64,000 nucleotides of DNA from Sinorhizobium alkalisoli (GCF_008932245.1 NZ_CP034909.1:3342001-3406000), one strand, 5' to 3'. Shown: positions 10,573 to 19,672, numbered from the stretch's first letter. Notes: a model not told the origin generated them from the sequence alone. Made by a program: numbers and translations.

Positions 10573-11592
10573 ATGCAGACGAGAAGGATCGGTCGAACCG
10601 CTCTCGCGGTGACCGAATACAGCTTCGGCACGGCGGGGCTCGGGGGCCTCTATCGCGAATGCACGCGCGAGGCCGCGATGGCGACCCTCGACGCGGCCTG
10701 GGCCTCGGGCATGCGTTATTTCGACACGGCGCCCTATTACGGTCTCGGGCTTGCCGAGCGGCGCGTCGGGGATTTCCTGCGCGACAAGCCGCGCGACGAT
10801 TTCGTGCTCTCGACCAAGGTTGGCCGGTTGTTGCATCCGGTGCCGGAGGACCAGGTTCCCGACTACTCCTACGTCAAGCCGCTGAACTTCGATGTCAGCT
10901 ACGACTATGGCTATGACGCGATCATGCGTTCTGTGGAAATGAGCCATGCCCGCCTCGGGCTCAACCACATCGATATTCTCTATGTCCACGATATCGGCAG
11001 CTACACCCACGGTGCGAAGAAAAACGCGGTCTATCTGCGGCAATTGCTCGACTCCGGCCTGAAGGCCCTGGAGGAATTGAAGTCCGGCGGTGTCATTTCG
11101 GCCTATGGCCTCGGCGTCAACGAAGTACCGATCTGTCTCGACGTCCTCAGGCAGGCAGATATCGACTGCATCCTGCTCGCGGGCCGTTATACGCTGCTCG
11201 ATCGCTCGGCCGCCGAAGAGCTCCTGCCGCTTTGCGACAAGAAGGGAACGTCGCTCGTCGTCGGCGGCGTCTTCAACTCCGGTATCCTTGCCACCGGCCC
11301 GGTGGCGGGCGCGCATTTCGACTATATGCCGGCGACGGAAGAGGTGAGGACGAAGGTCGCGGCGATGGAGACGATCGCCGCCGCGCGTGGCGTGCCGCTC
11401 GCTGCCGCCGCGCTCCAGTTCCCGCTCACCAATCCTTTGGTTGCCTCGGTTCTGATCGGCACCGCAAAGCCCGAGAGCCTCGAGCGGAACATGGAGCTTA
11501 CGCGCCGGCGGGTCACACCGGATGAATTCGCGGCCTACGAGCCCCACACGCTCGTTGCACCGGAGCTTGGAGATGAGGCAGTCCGGGTCTGA
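10573..11592 (+). CDS. Aldo-keto reductase, likely L-fucose / D-threo-aldose 1-dehydrogenase
   Basis: This 339-residue aldo-keto reductase has the catalytic Tyr in FDTAPYYGLGLAE, the Lys in LSTKVGRLL and the His in LYVHDIG. Sequence style matches the D-threo-aldose 1-dehydrogenase / pyridoxal 4-dehydrogenase branch, which oxidises aldoses such as L-fucose to lactones. I chose the ATG at 10573, which follows a purine-rich GGAGACAAGGA. It lies 111 bases after the dehydratase gene and probably in the same transcript. It would supply the aldonolactone for the COG3618 lactonase further downstream. The aldose preference is inferred from context. Confidence 0.82.
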   Translation: MQTRRIGRTALAVTEYSFGTAGLGGLYRECTREAAMATLDAAWASGMRYFDTAPYYGLGLAERRVGDFLRDKPRDDFVLSTKVGRLLHPVPEDQVPDYSYVKPLNFDVSYDYGYDAIMRSVEMSHARLGLNHIDILYVHDIGSYTHGAKKNAVYLRQLLDSGLKALEELKSGGVISAYGLGVNEVPICLDVLRQADIDCILLAGRYTLLDRSAAEELLPLCDKKGTSLVVGGVFNSGILATGPVAGAHFDYMPATEEVRTKVAAMETIAAARGVPLAAAALQFPLTNPLVASVLIGTAKPESLERNMELTRRRVTPDEFAAYEPHTLVAPELGDEAVRV

Positions 11593-11793
11593 TCTGCTGA
11601 ACCCGAACATGATGGCTGGCGAGACTTCTTGCGTTCGGACGAACGCAGTAGCGGGAGAATGCAAAGGGGCTTGCAAATTCGGATCGGCCGCATTAGCGTG
11701 CTGAAATGTTTTTTATCTATAAAAGACGGTCCGCGGGCACCTGGCGGATCGTTCTCGATAACGGAACAAGGTGTAGTTGAGAGGAGAAACCTG

Positions 11794-12783
11794 ATGAGCA
11801 TCGCAAAACGTATTCTTTCCCGTCGTGCCTTCAACGTGTTGGCCGGCGCCGCCTTCTTGGCCGCCACGGCGCCAGCGGCGTCGTTCGCACAGGACGTCAC
11901 CATTCCGATCATCGTGAAGGACACCACATCCTTCTATTGGCAGATCGTGCTCGCGGGTGCGCGGCAGGCGGGCAAGGATCTCGGCGTCAACGTGCCGGAG
12001 CTCGGCGCGCAATCGGAATCGGACATCAACGGCCAGATCAGCATTCTTGAAAACGCCGTCGCCGGCGCACCGGCAGCCGTCGTGATCGCGCCGACGGAGT
12101 TCAAGGCACTCGGAAAGCCGATCGATGAGGCCGCCAAGGCCGTGCCGATCATCGGCATCGACTCGGGTGCCGACTCAAAGGCCTTCACCTCATTCCTGAC
12201 GACCGATAACGTCCAGGGCGGCCGCATCGCCGCGGACGGTCTTGCTGCGGCGATCAAGGAAGCGACCGGAAAGGAGGAAGGCGAAATTGCCATCATCACC
12301 AGCCTGCCCGGTGTCGGATCACTCGACCAGCGCCGCGAGGGTTTTCTCGATCAGGTCAAAACCAAGTATCCCGGTCTGAAGGTCGTGGCCGACAAATATG
12401 CCGATGGTCAGGCGACCACCGGTCTCAACATCATGACCGACCTGATCACCGCCAATCCCGACCTCGTCGGCGTCTTCGCCTCCAACCTGATCATGGCGCA
12501 GGGCGTCGGCCAAGCGATCGCGGAGAACAAGCTCGGCGAGAAGATCAAGGTGATCGGCTTCGACAGCGACGACAAGACGGTCAGCTTCCTCAAGGAAGGT
12601 GTACTCGCCGGCTTGGTCGTGCAGGATCCCTACCGCATGGGCTATGATGGCATCAAGACGGCCCTTGCCGCATCGAAGGGGGAGAAGGTCGACGCCAATG
12701 TCGACACCGGCGCCAACCTCGTCACCAAGGCAAACATGTCTGACCCGAAGATCGATGCCCTGTTGAACCCGAAGGTCAACTGA
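11794..12783 (+). CDS. Sugar ABC transporter, periplasmic substrate-binding protein (CUT2 family)
   Basis: This 329-residue protein of the ribose/galactose-binding type captures sugar in the periplasm for the ATPase and permease encoded next. Residues 1-32 are an export signal ending ASFAQD. It contains SRRAF, a near match to the twin-arginine consensus. The mature part shows the type I binding-protein pattern (FYWQIVLAGARQAGKDLG, VVIAPTEF, PIIGIDSG, VIGFDSDD). I chose the ATG at 11794, which follows GAGGAG. The 201-base gap upstream contains TATCTATAAAAGAC, which resembles ATAAAAAGAC in the GntR/dehydratase intergenic region. The cognate sugar is unknown; L-fucose or a relative is the contextual guess. 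Confidence 0.9.
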   Translation: MSIAKRILSRRAFNVLAGAAFLAATAPAASFAQDVTIPIIVKDTTSFYWQIVLAGARQAGKDLGVNVPELGAQSESDINGQISILENAVAGAPAAVVIAPTEFKALGKPIDEAAKAVPIIGIDSGADSKAFTSFLTTDNVQGGRIAADGLAAAIKEATGKEEGEIAIITSLPGVGSLDQRREGFLDQVKTKYPGLKVVADKYADGQATTGLNIMTDLITANPDLVGVFASNLIMAQGVGQAIAENKLGEKIKVIGFDSDDKTVSFLKEGVLAGLVVQDPYRMGYDGIKTALAASKGEKVDANVDTGANLVTKANMSDPKIDALLNPKVN

Positions 12784-12970
12784 CGCTGCGCGGGTCGCGG
12801 CGCTACCTGCGCCACGACCCGGACTGGCTTGTGGGGCAGGGGGAAGCGCCTTCCTCACGCGATGCGAAGAACGAAACTGACAGCGCGCCCGCGCGAAACT
12901 CAAGCACTCAAGCGCGGCGGCCCGGTGACGAGGAGCCGAGCCGTCGCAGCTCGAAACCGAGGAGGTGAAC

Positions 12971-14512
12971 ATGACTGGGCTTCAAGAGGTCAGCCACCGG
13001 CATGAGGGCGAGCTGGAAGCGGCCGTGCCGCGGGGGCAGCCGATCCTCGAATTAAGTGGTCTGCAGAAGAACTACGGCGCCGTCCAGGCGCTGAAGCCCG
13101 CGACCATCACATTCGTCTCCGGAGAGATCCATGCCATCGTCGGCGAGAACGGCGCCGGAAAGTCGACGCTGATCAAGCTTCTGACGGGCGTCATTGCGCG
13201 AACCGGCGGCGAGGTGCGCTGGTGCGGCGAGCCCGTGCAGCTTGCGAGCCCCAATGAGGCGATCGCGCGCGGCATCAACGCCGTCCACCAGGAGGTGGTG
13301 CTCTGCCCGCATCTGAGCGTCGCCGCCAACATGTTCCTCGGCGACGAGATCAACCGCACCGGTCTCATGCGCAAGCGCGCCATGACGGATGCGGCCCAGG
13401 GCGTTCTCGACGACCTCGGCTTCAACCTGCCGGCCGATGCCACGCTCGGCAGCCTGACGATCGGCCAGCAGCAGTTGGTCGCGACCGCGCGTGCGGCCAT
13501 GCGCGGCACCCGCTTCCTGATCTTCGACGAGCCGACGGCCTATCTGACACGGCAGGAATCAGCACAGCTTTTCCGTCTTATCCGCCGGCTGCAGAACGAC
13601 GGCGTTACCATCGTCTATATCAGCCACAGGCTGGAGGAAGTTTTCGAGCTCGCCGATCGCGTTTCGGTGCTGCGCGATGGCACGCATGTCGGCACGCGTC
13701 CCATTGGCGAGACGAATGAGGACGAGTTGATCGCCCTGATGATCAACCGCAGCATCGAGCAGATCTATCACAAGGAGCGTTTTCCCTTTGGCGACACGAT
13801 TGTCGAGACGCGCGGTCTTTCAGGACCTGGCTTCAGCGACATATCGCTTTCGGTCAGGGCAGGCGAAATCGTCGGTCTCTATGGCCTGATCGGTGCAGGA
13901 CGTAGCGAATTCGCTCTTGGGCTCTATGGTCGCCAACCAATCAGCGCCGGAGAAGTCCACTGGCAGGGCCGGAAAGTCGCGATTGACAACGAGCGCAAGG
14001 CCATGGAGCTCGGCATCGCGCTGGCTCCGGAGAGCCGCCGCGATCAGGGGCTCTGCCTCAATCTGCCGATCGGGCTCAACATCAATCTGCCGGTCTTTCG
14101 CAAACTGACACGCGGCATCACCATCAATCGCGCCGAGGAAGCGGCGAATGCCGATCGACAGATTCGCGACCTGCAGATCAAGACACCTTCGCGGCGGGTG
14201 CTCGCCTCAGCCATGTCCGGCGGTAACCAGCAGAAGATCGTGATCGGCAAATGGCTGAGCCATGGCGCCACGCTGTTCATCTTCGACGAGCCAACTGTCG
14301 GCGTCGATGTCGGCACCAAGGCGGAGATCTACCGTCTCTTCGCCCGGTTGCTCGAGCGCGGGGCAGGAATCATTCTGATCTCCTCCTACCTGCCGGAAGT
14401 CTACGAGCTTGCGGACCGGCTGCACGTCTTCCGGCAGGGCCGGCTGGTCGCCAGTCATGACTACCGGGCTGCCAGCCACGAGGAAGTCTTGGCACAGGCG
14501 ATCAACGCGTGA
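12971..14512 (+). CDS. Sugar ABC transporter, double ATP-binding protein (CUT2 family)
   Basis: This 513-residue protein contains two fused nucleotide-binding domains, as in RbsA, MglA and XylG. The first (about 20-255) has an intact Walker A, GENGAGKST, and Walker B, FLIFDEPTAYL. The second (about 265-510) has the degenerate P-loop GLIGAGRSE with signature SGGNQQK and Walker B LFIFDEPTVGVD. One competent and one degenerate ATP site is normal for this class. I chose the ATG at 12971 because GGAGGTG lies just upstream; a GTG at 12965 is less likely because it lies within that ribosome-binding site. It powers the permease encoded 39 bases downstream. Confidence 0.94.
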   Translation: MTGLQEVSHRHEGELEAAVPRGQPILELSGLQKNYGAVQALKPATITFVSGEIHAIVGENGAGKSTLIKLLTGVIARTGGEVRWCGEPVQLASPNEAIARGINAVHQEVVLCPHLSVAANMFLGDEINRTGLMRKRAMTDAAQGVLDDLGFNLPADATLGSLTIGQQQLVATARAAMRGTRFLIFDEPTAYLTRQESAQLFRLIRRLQNDGVTIVYISHRLEEVFELADRVSVLRDGTHVGTRPIGETNEDELIALMINRSIEQIYHKERFPFGDTIVETRGLSGPGFSDISLSVRAGEIVGLYGLIGAGRSEFALGLYGRQPISAGEVHWQGRKVAIDNERKAMELGIALAPESRRDQGLCLNLPIGLNINLPVFRKLTRGITINRAEEAANADRQIRDLQIKTPSRRVLASAMSGGNQQKIVIGKWLSHGATLFIFDEPTVGVDVGTKAEIYRLFARLLERGAGIILISSYLPEVYELADRLHVFRQGRLVASHDYRAASHEEVLAQAINA

Positions 14513-14551
14513 CGATCTATTGAAGTTTGCAAGGACTGCAGGGAGGGAACA

Positions 14552-15529
14552 ATGAGTGTGGAAACGGTGGAAGGCAGTACGGCACCGACGCCGAAGAGGG
14601 GCGTCAGCATCCTGTTCGGGTTGACCCTTCTGGGTCTCCTGCTTGCACTCTGGCTGGCGCTCGGCCTGGCGACCAACGCCTTCTGGACGCCGAACAACAT
14701 CAGCAATCTGCTTCGTCAGGGGGCGATGACGGCGATCCTCGCGGTCGGCCAGACCTTCGTTATTATCACTGCTGGCATCGATCTGTCGGTCGGGGCCGTC
14801 GTCGGTTTCGCGAGCGTCATCGTCGCCTGGCTGCTCGCCGCCGGCGTGCCCCTCTGGCTTGCGATCATTGCGACGCTGGCGATCGGCGTTCTGATTGGCC
14901 TGTTCCACGGCTTCGGCATCGTCCGGATGGGGCTACCGCCTTTCATCATCACGCTCGCGACGCTGACTTCGCTGCGCGGCATCGGCCTGCTCATCACCAA
15001 CGGCTCGACGATTTCCATCACCAATGATGCTTTCACGAATTTCTCGCGCGCTGATTTTCTCGGTGTCCCGAGCCTTTTCTGGATGGTGATCGTCGTTGCC
15101 ATACCTGCTTACGTCTTCCTGCACTTAAGCCGCTTCGGCCGCTATCTCTTCGCCGTTGGATCGAACAGGGAGGCAGCGCGCCTTTCCGGTGTCAACGTCG
15201 ATCGGACGATTTACCTCGCTTACATCCTGTCCTCGACCTGCGCCGCCTTTGTTGGCCTGTTGCTCGCCTCGCGCATCGGCATCGGCAACGCCACCCAGGC
15301 GGAGGGCTGGGAGTTGCAGGCGATCGCCTCCTCGGTGATCGGCGGCACCAGCCTCTTCGGCGCCGTCGGCTCGGTCCATGGGCCGCTGCTCGGCGCCTTC
15401 ATCCTGGCGACGATCAACAACGGGGCCAACCTCCTGAACGTCAACTCGTTCTGGCAGCGCATCGTCACCGGCCTGCTGATCATCGTCATCGTCTATTTCG
15501 ACCAGCTCCGCCGCCGCGGATCGCGATGA
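14552..15529 (+). CDS. Sugar ABC transporter permease (CUT2 family)
   Basis: This 325-residue inner-membrane protein is of the BPD_transp_2 type, with about ten hydrophobic segments starting at VSILFGLTLLGLLLALWLAL. It includes ITAGIDLSVGAVVGFASV, a hallmark of RbsC-like permeases, and ends with GVNVDR and SSVIGGTSLFGAVGSV motifs. It would form a homodimeric channel with the preceding double ATPase. The start follows GGGAGGG with good spacing. The stop is 42 bases before the alcohol dehydrogenase gene, so the transporter and enzymes probably share a transcript. Confidence 0.93.
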   Translation: MSVETVEGSTAPTPKRGVSILFGLTLLGLLLALWLALGLATNAFWTPNNISNLLRQGAMTAILAVGQTFVIITAGIDLSVGAVVGFASVIVAWLLAAGVPLWLAIIATLAIGVLIGLFHGFGIVRMGLPPFIITLATLTSLRGIGLLITNGSTISITNDAFTNFSRADFLGVPSLFWMVIVVAIPAYVFLHLSRFGRYLFAVGSNREAARLSGVNVDRTIYLAYILSSTCAAFVGLLLASRIGIGNATQAEGWELQAIASSVIGGTSLFGAVGSVHGPLLGAFILATINNGANLLNVNSFWQRIVTGLLIIVIVYFDQLRRRGSR

Positions 15530-15571
15530 CCGGTGATTAATGGCAGGATCGATCAAATTTCGGAGCGCTCT

Positions 15572-16591
15572 ATGAAAGCCGTCATCTGCCCGGAACCTGG
15601 CCGCCTGGAAGTCGTCGAACGCAGCCGTCCGGCGGCGCCCGGCCCGGGCTGGGTGCGCCTCGCCGTCCGCCGCGTCGGCATCTGCGGCACCGACTACCAC
15701 ATCTTCGAGGGCAAGCATCCCTTTCTCGAATATCCGCGGGTCATGGGTCACGAGATCTCCGCAACGGTGATCGAGGCGGGTGCGGGTTCTGCGCTCGTCC
15801 CGGGGACACTGGTCGTCGTCAATCCCTACATCGCCTGCGGAAGCTGCATTGCCTGCCGCAAGGGCAAACCCAATTGCTGCGCTTCGATCCGAGTCCTCGG
15901 CGTCCATATCGATGGCGCCTTCTGCGAGGAGATCGTAGTGCCGGAAGAGAACCTTTATCCGGCGAACGAGCTCTCCGTGGAGGCGGCGGCGACCGTGGAG
16001 TTCCTGGCGATCGGCGCCCATGCCGTCAGGCGCTCGCGCACCGCAGCCGGTAGCCGCGCACTGGTGATCGGCGCCGGCCCGATCGGCCTCGGCACGGCAA
16101 TTTTCTCGGGGATTGCCGGGCACGCAGTGACGCTCCTCGACACGAGCGCCGAACGCCTGGCCTTCGCCGCTGAAAGGCTCGGCCTTTCGCGGGGGATTCT
16201 CGCCAGCGAGGGATCGGAGAAGGCGATCGCGGAGGCGACGGACGACGAGGGCTTCGATGTCGTATTCGACGCCACGGGCAATGGCGCATCGATGATGCGG
16301 TCCTTCTCGTATGTCGCCCATGGCGGCACGCTTGTCTTCGTCAGCGTCGTCAAGGACGAGATCCGCTTTTCCGACCCGGAGTTCCACAAACGCGAAATGA
16401 CCCTGGTGGCCAGTCGCAATGCGACGCGCGAGGATTTCGGCCACGTCGTCGCCTCGATCGGCAAGGGCCTCGTACCCGTTGAGGCGCTGATCACACACCG
16501 GACGACGCTCGCGGCGGCGGTCACCGACCTGCCGCGTTGGGCCCATGACAAGACCGGCCTGGTGAAGGCGGTGATCGCGGTCGCCCCATGA
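15572..16591 (+). CDS. Zinc-dependent medium-chain alcohol/polyol dehydrogenase
   Basis: This 339-residue protein has the catalytic zinc ligands in GICGTDYH and the MGHE motif. The structural zinc cysteines are in ACGSCIACRKGKPNCC. A Rossmann fingerprint GAGPIGLG is followed by LLDTS, where the Asp suggests NAD rather than NADP. It resembles L-threonine/sorbitol/L-galactonate 5-dehydrogenase enzymes. In this locus it could oxidise a hydroxyl of the sugar acid or 2-keto-3-deoxy intermediate, or reduce lactaldehyde; the sequence does not say which. The final ATGA overlaps the start of the lactonase gene. Confidence 0.87.
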   Translation: MKAVICPEPGRLEVVERSRPAAPGPGWVRLAVRRVGICGTDYHIFEGKHPFLEYPRVMGHEISATVIEAGAGSALVPGTLVVVNPYIACGSCIACRKGKPNCCASIRVLGVHIDGAFCEEIVVPEENLYPANELSVEAAATVEFLAIGAHAVRRSRTAAGSRALVIGAGPIGLGTAIFSGIAGHAVTLLDTSAERLAFAAERLGLSRGILASEGSEKAIAEATDDEGFDVVFDATGNGASMMRSFSYVAHGGTLVFVSVVKDEIRFSDPEFHKREMTLVASRNATREDFGHVVASIGKGLVPVEALITHRTTLAAAVTDLPRWAHDKTGLVKAVIAVAP

Positions 16592-17424
16592 ACTTCATCG
16601 ACGCGCATCAGCATTATTGGACACTCGGCCTTGGCCACAATGACTGGCCGGGGCCGGATCTCGAACCGATCTACCGCGATTTCGGCCCGGATGACCTGAA
16701 GCCGCATCTGGCGGCGGCGGGCGTCACCCGCACGGTCCTCGTGCAGGCGGCGCCCAATGTCGCGGAAACCGAATTCCTGCTTGCGATTGCGGAGCGGGAA
16801 GAGACGGTCGCCGCCGTGGTTGGCTGGGTCGATCTCTTCGCCCCCGATGCCGTTTCCGAGGTCGAGCGGCTAAGGCGCCACAGCAAATTCAAAGGCATTC
16901 GGCCGATGCTGCAAAGCATTGCGGAAACGGCGTGGATCCTGCGGCCGGAGGTGATCGCGACCCTCGAAGCGCTGCCGCGGTTGGACGTCCGCTTCGACGC
17001 GCTCATTCAGCCGCGTCATCTGCCGGTGATCGCCGCGCTCGCCGACCGGCTGCCGGAACTCGCGATCGTCGTCGACCACGGTGCCAAGCCCTTCATTGCC
17101 GAGGGCAGGATCGAGCCGTGGCGTGCCGACATGGCGTCGCTCGCGCTTCGCCCCAACGTCAACGTCAAGCTCTCCGGACTGGTGACGGAAGCGGGCGGAG
17201 CCTGGTCCAGGGAGCGGCTCAGCCCCTATGCGTCGCATCTCCTCGACGTCTTCGGTGCCGATCGCGTCATGTTCGGCAGCGATTGGCCGGTGGTGCTGCT
17301 CGAGGCCGGCTATGCCGAGTGGTTTGCCGCCGCTCGAGCCCTGACCGCTGCGAGGACGGAGTCCGAGAGACAGGCGGTATTCGCCGGGACAGCCGCAAGA
17401 TTCTATGGGATTACCACGCCCTGA
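16588..17424 (+). CDS. COG3618 amidohydrolase, probable L-fucono-1,5-lactonase
   Basis: This 278-residue amidohydrolase-superfamily protein begins MNFIDAHQHYW, giving the HxH metal motif at residues 7 and 9. It continues with GWVDLF, VVDHGAKPF and VKLSG, and ends with the metal/catalytic Asp in VMFGSDWPV. COG3618 members include L-fuconolactonase and related sugar lactonases that open the lactone formed by an aldose dehydrogenase. The ATG overlaps the previous TGA (ATGA), so it is translationally coupled to the alcohol dehydrogenase. It is the last gene of the catabolic block. The specific lactone is inferred from the neighbouring aldo-keto reductase. Confidence 0.85.
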   Translation: MNFIDAHQHYWTLGLGHNDWPGPDLEPIYRDFGPDDLKPHLAAAGVTRTVLVQAAPNVAETEFLLAIAEREETVAAVVGWVDLFAPDAVSEVERLRRHSKFKGIRPMLQSIAETAWILRPEVIATLEALPRLDVRFDALIQPRHLPVIAALADRLPELAIVVDHGAKPFIAEGRIEPWRADMASLALRPNVNVKLSGLVTEAGGAWSRERLSPYASHLLDVFGADRVMFGSDWPVVLLEAGYAEWFAAARALTAARTESERQAVFAGTAARFYGITTP

Positions 17425-17530
17425 GGTACGAACATCATGGTCGGGAAGTATCGACCATGCTATTTGAGCAAAGTCGGAATTACGGAGTGATTCGCCAATA
17501 GGAGCCCCCATAGGGAGAGGGGTGTTTTTG

Positions 17531-17545
17531 TTGCACTGCACAAAA
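17531..17545. promoter_or_regulatory. Candidate PHB-responsive (PhaR-type) operator upstream of phaZ
   Basis: TTGCACTGCACAAAA lies about 110 bases upstream of phaZ and contains the perfect dyad TGCA-C-TGCA (17532-17540). From memory, PhaR-type regulators of polyhydroxybutyrate genes bind TGC/GCA dyads of this kind. The identification is tentative. Confidence 0.35.
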
Positions 17546-17654
17546 ATCGTGGTAGTCTGCAAGTCATTGCGGACACCAATGACCAACAATCGCAAGCTTG
17601 CGTCGGACTGGGAGCGGCGCCGTCATCGATTGATTAAAGGGGGTACGCGTTCCC

Positions 17655-18929
17655 ATGTTCTATCAGCTTTACGAAATGAACCATGCCATGATGGCACCCT
17701 GGCGTACGGCGGCGGACGCCATGCGGCTGGCCTTCAAGAACCCGATGAACCCCGTCTCGCACACCTATTTCGGCCGTGCCGCGGCCGCGGGGCTGGAGGT
17801 TTTCGAACGGGCAACGCGCCGTTACGGCAAGCCGGAATTCGGCCTTCGGGAAACGATCGTGGACGGCCGGCCGGTGCCGGTCCGCGAAAAGATCGTCTGG
17901 CGCGCCCCCTTCTGTAACCTCATTCATTTTGAGCGTTCGCTGCCTGCCGGGCGTGAAGCGGATCCGAAGGTGCTGCTCGTCGCCCCCATGTCCGGCCACT
18001 ATGCCACCTTGCTCCGTGGCACCGTCGAAGCGCTGTTGCCGAATTCGGATATTTACATTACCGACTGGATGGATGCCCGCATGGTGCCGCTCAGTGAGGG
18101 CACCTTCGACCTCGACGACTATATCGACTACATCATTCAGATCCTGCACTTCCTCGGACCGGATACGCATGTGGTCGGCGTCTGCCAGCCGGCGGTGCCG
18201 GTTCTGGCGGCGACTGCTCTGATGGAAGCGGAAAACGATCCGCTGTCGCCGGCCTCGATGACGCTGATGGGCGGACCGATCGACACCCGCATCAATCCGA
18301 CCGGCGTCAACCAACTGGCGGAACAGCGGTCGGTCGAGTGGTTCCGCGACAACGTCATCATGCCGGTGCCGTGGCCGCAGCCGGGCTTCATGCGCATGGT
18401 CTATCCCGGATTCCTGCAGCTTTCCGGCTTCATGTCGATGAATCTTGATCGGCACCTGGTCGCACACAAGGATTTTTTCGCCCATCTCGTCAAGAACGAT
18501 GGCGATGCGGCCGACAAGCATCGCGAATTCTACGACGAATATCTGGCCGTCATGGACCTGACCGCCGAGTTCTACCTGCAGACCGTGCAGGTCGTCTTCA
18601 TGCATCATGCGCTTCCCAAGGGTGAGATGGTCCATCGCGGCAAGCGCGTCGACCCGACGGCGATCCGCAAGGTGGCGTTGTTGACCGTCGAGGGAGAGAA
18701 CGACGACATTTCTGGACTCGGTCAGACGCAGGCGGCGCAGACGATCTGCACCAACATCCCCGAACATATGCGTCAGCACTATATGCAGCCGGATGTCGGC
18801 CACTATGGCGTATTCAACGGCTCACGGTTCCGTCGCGAGATTGCGCCGCGCATCGTTGCCTTCCAGCGCGAGCATTCGCGCTACGCCAAGCCCGTCAAGC
18901 GCGTCATCAAGGGCGGCAAGTCGGCCTGA
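17655..18929 (+). CDS. phaZ: Intracellular poly(3-hydroxybutyrate) depolymerase
   Basis: This 424-residue protein degrades stored PHB granules to 3-hydroxybutyrate oligomers and lacks any signal peptide. The nucleophile motif is GVCQPAVP: the usual lipase-box serine is a cysteine, as in the PhaZa1 type of intracellular depolymerase. Further family features are VLLVAPMSGHYATLLRGT, YITDWMDARMVPLS and the C-terminal VGHYGVFNGSRFR with the catalytic His. The 230-base upstream gap contains the candidate PhaR site and no gene. It is monocistronic as far as can be seen. The product links to carbon storage, which in rhizobia is mobilised under starvation and during infection. Confidence 0.95.
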   Translation: MFYQLYEMNHAMMAPWRTAADAMRLAFKNPMNPVSHTYFGRAAAAGLEVFERATRRYGKPEFGLRETIVDGRPVPVREKIVWRAPFCNLIHFERSLPAGREADPKVLLVAPMSGHYATLLRGTVEALLPNSDIYITDWMDARMVPLSEGTFDLDDYIDYIIQILHFLGPDTHVVGVCQPAVPVLAATALMEAENDPLSPASMTLMGGPIDTRINPTGVNQLAEQRSVEWFRDNVIMPVPWPQPGFMRMVYPGFLQLSGFMSMNLDRHLVAHKDFFAHLVKNDGDAADKHREFYDEYLAVMDLTAEFYLQTVQVVFMHHALPKGEMVHRGKRVDPTAIRKVALLTVEGENDDISGLGQTQAAQTICTNIPEHMRQHYMQPDVGHYGVFNGSRFRREIAPRIVAFQREHSRYAKPVKRVIKGGKSA

Positions 18930-19129
18930 CCTGTGGTCGAATCAGCGTCGCGGCGCCGCAGGCGCCTTCCGCGACCGTGCGGAGGGCGCGCGCCGTAATG
19001 ATTTTGTGGCTTGGAGTCAAGGGCTTGACCGATTTCGAACGCCACGATCTTGCAGACCCAGACGGTCTTTCCCACATCGTTTTCATCGGGCCGCAACGGG
19101 CGGCCCGCTGATTGCGAGGTATGCTGAAG

Positions 19130-19546
19130 ATGAACCAATCTGCATTGATCCGTCCGGATTGGACGCCTGCGACCATTGCATTGATGGTGCTCGGCTTCAT
19201 TGTGTTCTGGCCGCTGGGATTGGCCATGCTCGCCTATATTCTCTTTGGCGACAAGCTGAAGGCTTTCAAGAAGGACGCCAACGATAGCGTCGACCGCATG
19301 TGCGCCGGCTTCCGTCGAAATCAGGGCCGTCACTGGGCCCATCACCGGACCGGAAACGTCGCCTTCGACGAATGGCGCGAGGCGGAACTTGCCCGGCTCG
19401 ACGAAGAGCGCCGCAAGCTCGATGAGATGCGCGAGGAATTCGACTCCTATGTGCGCGAGCTCCGCCGTGCGAAGGACAAGGAAGAGTTCGACCGCTTCAT
19501 GCGCGAGCGCCGGAACGGCTCAACGCCGGAAGCCACGGCCGGCTGA
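19130..19546 (+). CDS. DUF2852 small membrane protein
   Basis: This 138-residue protein has one clear hydrophobic segment (about residues 12-36, TIALMVLGFIVFWPLG then LAMLAYILF). A long basic and acidic coiled-coil tail follows (FDEWREAELARLDEERRKLDEM and on). The architecture matches the alphaproteobacterial DUF2852 family, whose function is not known. I chose the ATG at 19130 because GAGGT lies 10 bases upstream; the ATG at 19121 is too close to that site. It lies 200 bases after phaZ in the same direction. Confidence 0.75.
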   Translation: MNQSALIRPDWTPATIALMVLGFIVFWPLGLAMLAYILFGDKLKAFKKDANDSVDRMCAGFRRNQGRHWAHHRTGNVAFDEWREAELARLDEERRKLDEMREEFDSYVRELRRAKDKEEFDRFMRERRNGSTPEATAG

Positions 19547-19672
19547 TCCTGCCGGCTCTTGTCCGGCGTTTCACAGGAGACGCCGGAATATTTGCGCCTC
19601 GATCGCCGCGATTGCGGAAAGACCAGGCGGTCGTGCATGTAAACGGCGCCGCGAATCGGCTAAACAGCTTTC

